Notes under the pieces: model-generated
What the model saw: only the letters and a program-made list of their open reading frames with translations
Databases searched by the model: none
Told to the model about the DNA's origin: nothing
Shown here: one piece after another, positions 41,320 to 49,550 of the stretch
Position numbering within the stretch: the first letter of the stretch is position 1
Layout of the letters: each line of letters starts with the position of its first letter
Position numbers and translations under genes: made by a program
NCBI RefSeq assembly: GCF_000422405.1
Contig: NZ_AULS01000006.1
Location: 62,001 to 126,000 of the forward strand
Length of the DNA: 64,000 nucleotides
Direction of reading: 5' to 3'
Source of the DNA: Microbacterium luticocti DSM 19459
GTDB lineage: Bacteria > Actinomycetota > Actinomycetes > Actinomycetales > Microbacteriaceae

Positions 41320-42972
41320 TCACGTCCGCTCGGCGAGCCGGCCGTGACGGAGCTCGAGCACCAGGTCAGGGCCGAGCCGGTCGAGGAACACGTCGTCATG
41401 GCTGACCATCAGTACCGCGCCGCGGTAGGCGTTCAGCGCCTCGACGAGCCGGTCGACGGTGTCGAGGTCGAGGTTGTTCGTCGGCTCGTCGAGCACCAGC
41501 AGCTGCGGCGGCGGGTCGGCCAGCAGCAGCCGTGCCAGCGCGACCCGGAACCGCTCGCCGCCCGACAGTGACGCGACCGGCCGGGCCGCGGCATCCCCCC
41601 GGATCAGGAACCGCGCCAGCCGGTTGCGGATCTCGGCGGGCGGCACGGCGGGGGCCGCGGCCCGCACGTTTTCGAGCACCGACGCGGCGTCGTCGAGCCC
41701 GTCGACCCGCTGCGGCAGGTACCCGATCCGGTCGGTGTGCGCCCGCGCGTGTGCAGAACTCCGCCAATGTGTTCCCGAACCGGCCGTAGCGGCGGATTCC
41801 GGTACCGAACGGTCGGAATCGGAGGAGTTCTGCACGGCGGATGCCACCAACTGCTCCAGCAGCGTCGTCTTGCCGGCGCCGTTCGGGCCGACCAGCGCGA
41901 TCCGCTCGGGTCCCTGCACGACCCAGGTGCGGGTGTCGTCGCCGAGTTCGGCGATGCGGCGGCCGGCCGGCACCCCCGGGTCGGGCAGGTCGATCGTGAC
42001 CGAGTCGTCGTCGCGCACCCTGCGCTCGGCGGCGTCGAGCGCGGCCCGTGCCGCGGCCTCCTTCTCGCCGACCTCGGTGCGCAGCCGCCCGGCCGACACC
42101 TGCGCCGCGCGCTTGCGGCCTCCCGCGATGATTCCGGGTACACGCTTCTCGATCTGAGCCTTGCGCCCGACAGCCGCGCGGTGCGCAAGCTTGGTCTCAG
42201 CCTCGATGCGCTGCCGCTTCTCGCGGGCGAGGGACTGGGATGCCGCGCGCTCGGCCTGCGCGGCGGCGGCCTGTTCGGATGCGAGCCACTCCCGCCACTG
42301 CGAATACGGCCCGCCGAACGTGGTCAACTCGTTGCCGTACAGCTCGGCCGTGGCATCCATCAGCTCGAGCAGCGCCACATCATGGCTGACCACCACGAGG
42401 GTGCCGTGCCAGCCGCGCACCATGTCATACAGGCGGTGCCGGGCATCGCGGTCGAGGTTGTTCGTCGGCTCGTCGAGCAGCGTGATGGGCGCGCGCCGCA
42501 GCCGGATGCCGGCGACCGCCGCGAGCACGGCCTCGCCGCCCGACAGTTCGCCGACCCTGCGGTCGAGCGCGCCGTCGGGGAGCCCCGCCTCGGCCAGGGC
42601 GGCGGTGGAGCGGGCCTCGATGTCCCAGTCGTCGCCGACCGCCTCGAAGTGGCGCGGGTCGGCGTCACCGGACTCGATCGCGCGCAGCGCGTCGAGCGTG
42701 GCGGCGACGCCGAGCAGTTCGGCCACGGGGCGATCGGTTCCCAGCGTCAGCTGCTGGGGGAGCAGACAGACATCGGATGCCGCGGTCACGCGCCCGCTCG
42801 TCGGGGTCAGCGACCCCGCGATCAGGCGCAGCAGCGTCGACTTTCCGGAACCGTTGCGGCCGACCAGACCGGTGTGGTCGGTGCCGAACGCGCCGGAGAC
42901 CTCGTGCAGGGCGAGAGAGCCGTCGGGCCAGGTGAACGAGACGCGGTCCAGGACGATGGATGGGGTGGGCAT
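41320..42972 (-). CDS. ABC-F family ATPase (ribosome-associated)
   Basis: 550 residues with two ATPase halves: Walker A GRNGSGKST and GPNGAGKTT, signatures LSGGEAV and LSGGERFRVALARL, Walker B LLDEPTNNLD twice, and a charged linker (ARAALDAAERRVRDDD). No membrane segments. ABC-F proteins act on the ribosome as translation factors or antibiotic-protection proteins. A short upstream reading frame in the leader suggests drug-sensing attenuation. Residues ~380-408, directly after the second Walker A helix, are encoded by an 85-bp palindromic repeat (family D) inserted in frame, an unusual place for foreign sequence. Confidence 0.93.
   Translation of the reverse strand: MPTPSIVLDRVSFTWPDGSLALHEVSGAFGTDHTGLVGRNGSGKSTLLRLIAGSLTPTSGRVTAASDVCLLPQQLTLGTDRPVAELLGVAATLDALRAIESGDADPRHFEAVGDDWDIEARSTAALAEAGLPDGALDRRVGELSGGEAVLAAVAGIRLRRAPITLLDEPTNNLDRDARHRLYDMVRGWHGTLVVVSHDVALLELMDATAELYGNELTTFGGPYSQWREWLASEQAAAAQAERAASQSLAREKRQRIEAETKLAHRAAVGRKAQIEKRVPGIIAGGRKRAAQVSAGRLRTEVGEKEAAARAALDAAERRVRDDDSVTIDLPDPGVPAGRRIAELGDDTRTWVVQGPERIALVGPNGAGKTTLLEQLVASAVQNSSDSDRSVPESAATAGSGTHWRSSAHARAHTDRIGYLPQRVDGLDDAASVLENVRAAAPAVPPAEIRNRLARFLIRGDAAARPVASLSGGERFRVALARLLLADPPPQLLVLDEPTNNLDLDTVDRLVEALNAYRGAVLMVSHDDVFLDRLGPDLVLELRHGRLAERT
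41751..41835. repeat. palindromic repeat family D, copy 2, inside the ABC-F gene
   Basis: GTGCAGAACTCCGCC and GGAGGAGTTCTGCAC arms. It adds about 28 codons without breaking the frame. Confidence 0.85.
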
Positions 42973-43128
42973 GAATGTCCTCCTCGGATGTCGGGTGCGC
43001 CGACACCGATGCCCGAGGCAGCCCTGAAGAAGGGAACGAGATCGACGGTCGGCGCGTGAACGTGCTGCAGAGGCAGCGGATTGTTCGGTGACGGCGCGAC
43101 ACGTCGAGGATCGACGATCAGCGCAGCG

Positions 43129-43155
43129 TCAACGCGCGGCGGCGATCTCGGTCAT
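43129..43155 (-). CDS. leader peptide (uORF) upstream of the ABC-F gene
   Basis: ATG with GAGGAATGGA before it, encoding MTEIAAAR then TGA. It lies ~25 bases after the predicted transcript start (-10 TAAGGT at 43188-43193) and ~156 bases before the ABC-F start. Short frames of this kind control antibiotic-responsive ABC-F and erm genes by ribosome stalling; here that role is inference. Confidence 0.45.
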   Translation of the reverse strand: MTEIAAAR

Positions 43156-43187
43156 TCCATTCCTCACGTCGGGGACAGGGACCGCCT

Positions 43188-43193
43188 ACCTTA
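43188..43193 (-). promoter_or_regulatory. -10 candidate (TAAGGT) for the ABC-F transcript
   Basis: TAAGGT on the minus strand gives a ~200-nt leader. The -35 region is GC-rich and weak. Confidence 0.4.
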
Positions 43194-43268
43194 GCAGACG
43201 CGCCAGACCGGGCGGCTGTTCCCGTCCTCCGGTTCGGGCACGGGCCGACGTACTGACCCGCCCGTCCC

Positions 43269-43357
43269 GGTCGTTGAGCGAGCCGGAGGCAAGTCGGAAT
43301 GACTCGATCCGAGTAGCGTCGTTTCGACTCGGGCCTTCGGCCCTCGCTCAACGGCCT
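43269..43357. repeat. palindromic repeat family F
   Basis: GGTCGTTGAGCGAG and CTCGCTCAACGGCC form the arms; an inner GGGCCTTCGGCCC hairpin is added. It lies after the esterase gene. A partial copy is at 9361-9402. Confidence 0.65.
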
Positions 43358-43413
43358 GGGGCGACGACGAGCTCTCGATCGACGGCCTGGAGCGACGACG
43401 AGCCCTCGATCGG
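43351..43413. repeat. 31-bp tandem repeat, two copies
   Basis: ACGGCCTGG(G/A)GCGACGACGAGC followed by (T/C)CTCGATCG, twice, between repeat F and the esterase stop. Confidence 0.7.
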
Positions 43414-43418
43414 CCGGG

Positions 43419-44084
43419 TCAGAGCGCCGCGAGCCGCTTCTGCAGGAACACCCGCACATCGGCGATCTCGTCGTCCGACACGCTGTGTGTGAGGCCGGGA
43501 TAGACCCGGCCCGACAGGTCGCTGTGCGCGGGCAGCCACTGCGCGGTGTGCTCGACCAGCGCCGGCGGGATGACCTCGTCGCGGGCCCCACGGCCCCAGA
43601 ACACCGGCACCTTCGCCGCGGCCAACTCCGCATCCCGTGGCAGCGGCCCGGGCGCGGCATACCCCGACAGGTTCACGACAAACCTGAACCGCTCCGGCTG
43701 CAGCCGCATCGCCTGGATCGCGACCGACGCGCCCTGCGAGAACCCGAGCAGCCCGACCGCGGGCGCGGCGCCGGCCGCGGCATCCAGCCACGCGAGAAAC
43801 GCGGATGCCGCAGCGGTCACCCGGCCCGGATCCCGCCCGGCCAGGTCCTCGTTCTGCACGTCCTCGATGGGGTACCACGAATAGCCCGGCATCGGCCACG
43901 GCGGGGTGTGCGGGGCGCGCACGGATGCCACGGTGAACGCGTCCGGCAGATACCCGGCCAGTCCGAACAGGTCGTTCTCGTCGGCGCCGTACCCGTGCAG
44001 CAGCACCAGCAGGGGCCGGTCGGTGCGGTCGGATGCCGGAGCCGACCACAGCGCGACGTCGGAATCGATGCGCAGCTCGTCCAT
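43419..44084 (-). CDS. phospholipase/carboxylesterase-like alpha/beta hydrolase
   Basis: 221 residues, dienelactone/carboxylesterase type: oxyanion segment LLHGYGADENDLFGLA, nucleophile GFSQGAS (S116), Asp in GARDEVIP (D169) and His in GLTHSV (H200). No signal peptide. Members hydrolyse short acyl esters or thioesters; the substrate is unknown. The start is the ATG matching the family N-terminus; no clear ribosome binding site is visible. Confidence 0.9.
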   Translation of the reverse strand: MDELRIDSDVALWSAPASDRTDRPLLVLLHGYGADENDLFGLAGYLPDAFTVASVRAPHTPPWPMPGYSWYPIEDVQNEDLAGRDPGRVTAAASAFLAWLDAAAGAAPAVGLLGFSQGASVAIQAMRLQPERFRFVVNLSGYAAPGPLPRDAELAAAKVPVFWGRGARDEVIPPALVEHTAQWLPAHSDLSGRVYPGLTHSVSDDEIADVRVFLQKRLAAL

Positions 44085-44213
44085 GCGCCCAGTCTGCCAG
44101 CGACAGCGGGGATGCGAGCCGGCCGGCGTGGTCGGGCTCTGGGACGATGTCGATGCCGGACCCCGAGTCATCCATACCCCCACCCTGTCAGCCCGATCGG
44201 CACGGTCGTGGGG

Positions 44214-44219
44214 TATACA
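44214..44219 (+). promoter_or_regulatory. -10 element (TATACA) near the NUDIX-like gene start
   Basis: TATACA, six bases (AGGAAC), then ATG; leaderless spacing, though AGGA could also act as a weak ribosome binding site. Confidence 0.5.
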
Positions 44220-44225
44220 AGGAAC

Positions 44226-44855
44226 ATGCCCGTCCGCACGCCTGACCCCGAGCCGGAGCCCGAGGAGCCCGCCGGTGGTGAGCCGTTCGTGCCGGGCTCG
44301 CTGGGGTCGTTCGGCGGCCCGCCCGCGGCTGACGGCGCGAACCCGGGATGGCTGACCGAGCTCGAGCTCGCCGAGGCACGCCGCCGTCTGCCGATGCTGT
44401 ACGTCGAGGCGGTGCCGGTGCGCACCGACGGCATGGGCGCGGTCACCCAGGTCGGCCTGCTGCTGCGCGCCACCGCCCTCGGCGAGATCACCCGCACGAT
44501 CGTCTCGGGGCGGGTGCGGTACGCCGAGACGATCCGAGACGCCCTGTTCCGGCACATGGAGAACGACCTGGGGCCGATGGCCTTCCCCCAGCTGCCGCTG
44601 CAACCGGCGCCGTTCACCGTGGCCGAGTACTTTCCGCTGCCGGGGCTGAGTGCGTTCCACGACGACCGGCAGCATGCCGTGTCGCTCGCGTTCGTCGTGC
44701 CCGTCACGGGCACCTGCGACCCGCGGCAGGACGCCCTCGAGGTCACCTGGATGACGCCCGAAGAAGCGGCATCCGACACCATCGCCGCCGACATGGAGGG
44801 CGGCCGCGGCACCCTGCTGCGCATGGCCCTCGCCAGCGTCGGCGCCCTCCGCTGA
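44226..44855 (+). CDS. NUDIX-like protein (DUF4916 type)
   Basis: 209 residues. A Pro/Glu-rich N-terminal 35 residues precedes a globular domain (LPMLYVEAVPVRTDGMGAVT, VGLLLRATALGEITRTIVSG, SLAFVVPVTGTCDPRQDALE, VTWMTPEEA) that matches actinobacterial NUDIX-fold proteins annotated as DUF4916. A canonical NUDIX box (GX5EX7REUXEEXGU) is not visible, so catalytic activity is doubtful. Cytoplasmic. Confidence 0.75.
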   Translation: MPVRTPDPEPEPEEPAGGEPFVPGSLGSFGGPPAADGANPGWLTELELAEARRRLPMLYVEAVPVRTDGMGAVTQVGLLLRATALGEITRTIVSGRVRYAETIRDALFRHMENDLGPMAFPQLPLQPAPFTVAEYFPLPGLSAFHDDRQHAVSLAFVVPVTGTCDPRQDALEVTWMTPEEAASDTIAADMEGGRGTLLRMALASVGALR

Positions 44856-44881
44856 GCTCGGGTCGCCGGCCCCGCTCGCCC

Positions 44882-44966
44882 GTGCACAACGGCGGGGATT
44901 TCGACGACACGCCGCGCGGCGGTCGCTGCGATCGGCGTGTCGGGCAGAATCCCCGCAGTTGTGCAC
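44882..44966. repeat. palindromic repeat family D, copy 3 (85 bp)
   Basis: GTGCACAAC and GTTGTGCAC ends with inner GCGGGGATT/AATCCCCGC and GACACGCC/GGCGTGTC pairs. It lies between the NUDIX-like and DivIVA-like genes. Confidence 0.8.
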
Positions 44967-45124
44967 ATGGATGCCGCGGCGGTCGCGTGAGCGGTCACGT
45001 GCGGTGGCGGCGGGTGCGCGGTGGGCCGGCGGCCCTTTCCCTTCACACAGCCGGGCGGGATAGGGTTCAAGAGCCTCACTCCGCCGCGTCGTCGCGGCAT
45101 CCACCCCCCCGCCGGAGACCCCCT

Positions 45125-46615
45125 ATGTCCGACCACACGCCTGTTTCGTTCGAAAGCCTGCTCGCCGACACCGGCGCGGCGGCCACGGAGTTCACCACCG
45201 CGTTCCGCGGCTACGACAAAGACGAGGTCGAGGCTGCGCTCGGCGAGTTGAAGAACCGCCTCCGCACCGCCGGTGACGAGATCGCCACGCTCAAAGACGA
45301 CCGTCACCGCACCACCGCAGAGCTTGCCCGCACCCGCGAACGCGTCGACGAGCTGCAGCGCCGCCTCGAGGCCGCGCGCGACGAAGAGGGCGACGAGCTC
45401 ACCCGGCTGCGCGGTCAGATCGAGGGGCTGAAGGCCGACCTCGCGGCCGCGCATGCGCAGACCGCCGAATCGCAGAAGCAGGTGCAGGCGCTCACCGACG
45501 AGCTCAGCGGGTCGGCGGCCGAGTCCCCGAACCGGCACCAGTTCGAAGAGATCCTCCGGGTCGCCGAAGAGCAGGCGTCCACACTCATCCGCAACGCCAG
45601 CGTGCAGGGCGACCGGCTGCTCGAGGCCGCCCGCGAAGAGGCCGACAACCGCCGGGTCCAGGCTCAGGCCGAGGCCGAGCAGATCATCGCCCAGGCGCAG
45701 CACGAGGCGCAGCAGGCGCGGCTGCGCATCGACACCGAGCTGACCGCACACCAGGCGCAGCTCGAGCGCGAGGCCGCGCACGCCGCCGAGAAGGTCGACC
45801 AGGCCGAGCGTGAGGCCGCCGCCATCCGGTCCGAGGCCGAGAAGGGCGCCGCGGCCCTGCGTTCGATGGTCGCCCGCGAGACCGCGCGCGACCGCGCCGA
45901 GGCCGAAGAGGCCGTGCGCGAGCTGCGGGTGCGCACCCTGGAGTTCGAGGCATCCCTCACCCGTCGTCAGGATGACGCGCACCAGGAGTTCCTGGTGCTG
46001 CACAACCAGGCCGTCGCCCATGCCGAGCGCATCACGAGCGACGCGAACGAGCAGGTCGCCGCATCGGTCGAGCACGCCAAGCGCGTCACCGAGAAGGCCG
46101 ACGACTACGAGAAGCTCGCCCGCGCCCAGGCGCAGCAGATCGAGGCCGACGCGCGCGTGCGTGCGGCCGAGCACCTCGAGCAGGCGCGGGTGAAGGCGCA
46201 GAAGATCATCGAGACGGTCACCACGCACGCCGACTCCGCGCTGCGCGACGCCGAGGACCGCGCCCGCCAGCTGCGCTGGCAGCAGCACCAGCTGAACAGC
46301 TTCATGGCCGAGGTCAAAGAGCTGATCCGGCCCTCCGCGGCGGCCCGTGTCGACGGGGCCCATGCCGCAGCCACCGACGACACCGTGGCGATGGACGTCG
46401 CCGAGGGGTTCGACGCGGTCGAGCTCGGGGCTCACGCCACCGGCGGGCCCGAGGGCGACGACACGGATGCCACCGGGACTGACGACTCGGCGACGGATGC
46501 CTCAGGGATTGACGACCGCGACGCGGCGGACGCCGACGCGGCACCCGATGAGGCGACGACCCTCGCCGAGGGGGACGACATCGACGACGAGCAGTTGGAG
46601 TCGGCCAGGAACTGA
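45125..46615 (+). CDS. DivIVA-like coiled-coil protein
   Basis: 496 residues. The N-terminal ~50 residues (FTTAFRGYDKDEVEAALGEL) match the lipid-binding DivIVA domain. A coiled coil to residue ~400 follows, very rich in Ala, Glu, Gln and Arg (QARLRIDTELTAHQAQLERE), then an acidic tail (GDDTDATGTDDSATDASG). Much longer than Wag31; size and composition recall actinobacterial polar-growth scaffold proteins. GGAGA lies eight bases before the ATG and TAGGGT near 45060 is a -10 candidate. Probably acts at the cell pole or septum. Confidence 0.88.
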   Translation: MSDHTPVSFESLLADTGAAATEFTTAFRGYDKDEVEAALGELKNRLRTAGDEIATLKDDRHRTTAELARTRERVDELQRRLEAARDEEGDELTRLRGQIEGLKADLAAAHAQTAESQKQVQALTDELSGSAAESPNRHQFEEILRVAEEQASTLIRNASVQGDRLLEAAREEADNRRVQAQAEAEQIIAQAQHEAQQARLRIDTELTAHQAQLEREAAHAAEKVDQAEREAAAIRSEAEKGAAALRSMVARETARDRAEAEEAVRELRVRTLEFEASLTRRQDDAHQEFLVLHNQAVAHAERITSDANEQVAASVEHAKRVTEKADDYEKLARAQAQQIEADARVRAAEHLEQARVKAQKIIETVTTHADSALRDAEDRARQLRWQQHQLNSFMAEVKELIRPSAAARVDGAHAAATDDTVAMDVAEGFDAVELGAHATGGPEGDDTDATGTDDSATDASGIDDRDAADADAAPDEATTLAEGDDIDDEQLESARN

Positions 46616-46616
46616 C

Positions 46617-46633
46617 CGGCCGCCGCGCGGCCG
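46617..46633 (+). terminator. hairpin after the DivIVA-like gene
   Basis: CGGCCGC-CGC-GCGGCCG directly behind the stop codon, between convergent genes. Confidence 0.65.
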
Positions 46634-46695
46634 AGTGGGCTGGGCTCGTGCCGGCCTGACCGCAACCGCCGCTGCGGGATGGGCAGCTCCGGTCG

Positions 46696-47766
46696 TCAGG
46701 CGGCCGAGGTCTCGCGCGCGATCGCGGCGACGAACGCGTCGATGTCGGCCTCGGCGGTGTCGAACGAGCACATCCAGCGCACCTCGTTGCGCGCGGCATC
46801 CCAGTCATAGAACCGGAACGACTCGCGCAGCCGGTCGGCGACCCCGTCCGGCAGGATCGCGAACACGCCGTTCGCCTGGGTGGCCTGCGTGAAGCCGACG
46901 CCGCGGATCGACCCGTCGGCCAGCCCCGCCTCGATGCCGGCGCGCAGGCGCTGCGCCATCGCGTTGGCGTGCCGCGCGTTGCGCAGCCACAGGTCGCCCT
47001 CGAGCAGCGCGACCAGCTGCGCCGACACGAACCGCATCTTCGACGCCAGCTGCATGTTGAGCTTGCGCAGATAGACCAGTCCCGCGGATGCCTCGGGGTT
47101 CAGTACGACGATCGCCTCGGCGCCCATCGCGCCGTTCTTGGTGCCGCCGAAGCTGAGCACGTCGACGCCGACGTCGCGGGTGAACGCCCGCAGCGGCAGG
47201 TCGAGGGATGCCGCGGCGTTCGCCAGGCGCGCCCCGTCGAGGTGCACGTGCATGCCGTGCCCGTGCGCGTGGTCGCAGATCGCGCGCAACTCGTCGGGCG
47301 TGTACAGCGTGCCGAGCTCGGTGGACTGGGTGACCGACACCACGAGCGGCTGGGCGCGGTGCTCGTCGCCCCAGCCCCATGCCTCGCGGTCGATGAGCTC
47401 GGGGGTCAGCTTGCCGTCGGGCGCCGGCACGGTGAGCAGCTTCATGCCGCCGACCCGCTCGGGGGCGCCCTGTTCGTCGACGTTGATGTGCGCGGTGGCG
47501 GCAGCGATCACGGCGCCCCACCGGGGCAGCATCGACTGCAGCGCGGTGACGTTGGCGCCGGTGCCGTTGAACACCGGGAACGCCAGGGCCCCGTCGCCGA
47601 AGTGGGTGGCCATGACCTCCTGCAGGCGGGCGGTGTAGACATCCTCACCGTACGAGATCTGGTGTCCGCCGTTGGCGGCGGCGATCGCGTCGAGGACCTC
47701 GGGGTGGATGCCGGCGTAGTTGTCGCTGGCGAAGCCGCGCAGCGCGGTGTCATGCAGAGGGGTCAC
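46696..47766 (-). CDS. low-specificity L-threonine aldolase (beta-eliminating lyase)
   Basis: PLP enzyme cleaving L-threonine or L-allo-threonine to glycine and acetaldehyde. Signature HVHLDGARLANAAASL (D177) and SFGGTKNGAMGAEA with Schiff-base K210; 356 residues, GTG start. The next genes on the same strand are a small lipoprotein and, beyond a repeat array, an SDR and a DUF6421 gene. Confidence 0.93.
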   Translation of the reverse strand: MTPLHDTALRGFASDNYAGIHPEVLDAIAAANGGHQISYGEDVYTARLQEVMATHFGDGALAFPVFNGTGANVTALQSMLPRWGAVIAAATAHINVDEQGAPERVGGMKLLTVPAPDGKLTPELIDREAWGWGDEHRAQPLVVSVTQSTELGTLYTPDELRAICDHAHGHGMHVHLDGARLANAAASLDLPLRAFTRDVGVDVLSFGGTKNGAMGAEAIVVLNPEASAGLVYLRKLNMQLASKMRFVSAQLVALLEGDLWLRNARHANAMAQRLRAGIEAGLADGSIRGVGFTQATQANGVFAILPDGVADRLRESFRFYDWDAARNEVRWMCSFDTAEADIDAFVAAIARETSAA

Positions 47767-47797
47767 GGGTATCCAGTCTAGTTCGCGGGGTCGGCCG

Positions 47798-48220
47798 CTA
47801 ACTCCTCACCCAGGCGAACCACTCGTCGCCCACCCGCGCGAGCTGCGCGTCGCCGCATCGCAGGCGACCGTCGGTCAGCGGCTGCTTCGGCCACCAGTCG
47901 GTCGTGACGGTGGGTGTGAGCGGAGTGTCGCCGGCCACGGCGACGCACGCCTTCGAGGCGCTGACGCCGTCGGAAGATGCGAACTTCATGACGTAGTCGC
48001 CGTCGTCACCGACGTAGTCGATGAGGATGGTCGATGCGTCGTCGGGCACCCAGGATGGGATGTCTGTGCTCGAGTGGTCCGTGGCCTCGTGCTTGTCTTC
48101 GTACATGAGGCGGCCGGTGTAGCCCGAGCCGCCGAGCCCGGCACAGCCCGAGAGGGCGAGGGTGCCGGCGAGAGCCAGCGGGGCAGCCACGGCGAAGAGT
48201 CTCACGGAGTTCTTGTGCAT
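47798..48220 (-). CDS. small secreted lipoprotein of unknown function
   Basis: 140 residues with a signal peptide (KNSVRLFAVAAPLALAGTLA) and lipobox ALSGCAG, so it is anchored outside the membrane. The mature part has two cysteines (ACVAVAG, LRCGDAQ) that may form a disulfide. No family recognised. ATG lies seven bases after TAGCGT (48228-48233), a leaderless promoter; an in-frame GTG nine bases upstream is the alternative start. Confidence 0.8.
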   Translation of the reverse strand: MHKNSVRLFAVAAPLALAGTLALSGCAGLGGSGYTGRLMYEDKHEATDHSSTDIPSWVPDDASTILIDYVGDDGDYVMKFASSDGVSASKACVAVAGDTPLTPTVTTDWWPKQPLTDGRLRCGDAQLARVGDEWFAWVRS

Positions 48221-48310
48221 GTCACTCACGCTAGGGAACCGCACCGCCCCGGCGGATCGGTCAGGAGGATGGCATCCGTACGCCGGAAGGATGACAATGC
48301 GCACGCGGGC

Positions 48311-48610
48311 GGGTCGCACAAGGTGCCGTCACGGGCGGTGGCGGGCGGCGCGTTCTGCGACCGGAGCGCGGGGTGGGTCGCACAAGGTGCCGCCGAGTAC
48401 GGCGACGGGCGGCGTGTTGTGCGACCGGCGCGTCATTCGGCCGCCGCCCGACGCGATCACCGACGGACCGCACGTGCTGACCGGCGCCGGCCCGGGTCGC
48501 ACAAGGTGCCGTCACGCGCCGCGGCGGGCGGCGTGTTCTGCGACCCGGGCGCCGGCCTGGGTCGCACAAGGTGCCGCCGCGTGCGGCGACGGGCGGCGCG
48601 TTCTGCGACC
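48311..48610. repeat. palindromic array, family C (four units in two pairs)
   Basis: GGTCGCACAAGGTGCCG(T/C)C begins units at 48311, 48376, 48495 and 48560; each ends with GTT(C/G)TGCGACC about 50 bp later. Units in a pair are ~65 bp apart. The gene-free stretch holds nothing else recognisable. Confidence 0.85.
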
Positions 48611-48640
48611 GGCGCGTCGTTCGCGGCCGTACACCCGCTC

Positions 48641-49330
48641 TCACCGACCGGATGTCAGGTCGATCACACTGTCGTTGACCTCGGCGGCGTCGGCGTCCCA
48701 CAGGGCGACGAAACGGTCGGCGAGGGTCTGCTCGAGCCCGTCGAGCGCCTTCACACGGAAGACGACGGATGCCGCGCACAGCGGCCGGCCGGCATCCCGC
48801 GCCGTCTTCGCGAAGCCCTGCGCGACGGCCCGCGTCCACGCCTCGGCCGCGGCCTTCACCGTCGCGTAGTTCGCGCCGCCCGCGAGCGGCCGCGCCACAG
48901 CCGTCGACGACACGATCGCCAGGCGCGCCGCATCCGACGCGTTCAGGTCGTCGTCGAACGCCCGGGTCACGTGCCGCAGCGCGGTCAACGAGCGCTCGAG
49001 GAACCGGTAGTCCTCGTCGGTCTGCCCGGCCAGGCCCCCGCCGCCGCGCCAGCCGCCGACCAGGTGCAGCACCCCGTCGATGTGGATGCCGTCGCCGTGC
49101 AGCCGCTCGGCCAGCCCGAACACCGCCTGCTCGTCGGTCAGGTCGCACGACTCGGTCAGCCACTGCGGCCCGTCACCGCCGATCCGTTCGGCGAGGGCCT
49201 CGAGCTTCACCGGGTCATGGCCGACCGCGATCGCGCGGGCACCGGCATCCCGCAGCGCCTGTACGGCCGCCCGGCCGCTCTCGCTCGTCGCCCCGGCGAC
49301 CAGCACCGTACGTGAACTCAGGTCGGTCAT
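48641..49330 (-). CDS. SDR-family oxidoreductase
   Basis: Short-chain dehydrogenase fold, 229 residues: TVLVAGATSESGRAAVQALR (a variant of TGxxxGxG), LHLVGGWRGGG, then IVSSTAVARPLAGGANYATVKAAAEAW with the catalytic S-Y-K set (YATVK). NAD(P)-dependent; substrate unknown. It lies 220 bp downstream of the DUF6421 gene on the same strand. The ATG is preceded by GAAGGAGCGAG. Confidence 0.88.
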   Translation of the reverse strand: MTDLSSRTVLVAGATSESGRAAVQALRDAGARAIAVGHDPVKLEALAERIGGDGPQWLTESCDLTDEQAVFGLAERLHGDGIHIDGVLHLVGGWRGGGGLAGQTDEDYRFLERSLTALRHVTRAFDDDLNASDAARLAIVSSTAVARPLAGGANYATVKAAAEAWTRAVAQGFAKTARDAGRPLCAASVVFRVKALDGLEQTLADRFVALWDADAAEVNDSVIDLTSGR

Positions 49331-49349
49331 CTCGCTCCTTCGCGCCTCA

Positions 49350-49426
49350 CAGGGTTCGGAGGATGTGGCGCGGCTCGGACGATTCCGCTGGAATCATCCG
49401 AAGTCCGTGCGATCCTCCGAACCCTG
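49350..49426. repeat. palindromic repeat family A, copy 2 (77 bp)
   Basis: CAGGGTTCGGAGGAT and ATCCTCCGAACCCTG form a perfect 15-bp inverted repeat. It lies between the DUF6421 and SDR genes. Confidence 0.8.
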
Positions 49427-49550
49427 TTCGGGTAACAAGTCGGTCACCGCCGCGCCCCGGCAAGCCGCCGCGCGCGGGCAACCGCCGGGCCGGGCCGCTG
49501 CCGCGCGCCGGCAAGCCACGCGCCGGCCACCGCCGGGGCGGCGGGCGGGG

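Noticed and set aside
44348..45124. N-terminal extension of the DivIVA-like protein to 44348
   Set aside because: It would overlap the NUDIX-like gene and the family D repeat; the DivIVA domain starts right after ATG 45125, which has a ribosome binding site.
48311..48610. Regularly spaced repeats considered as a CRISPR array
   Set aside because: Units are long palindromes in two pairs with uneven spacing, no unique spacers of constant length and no cas genes.
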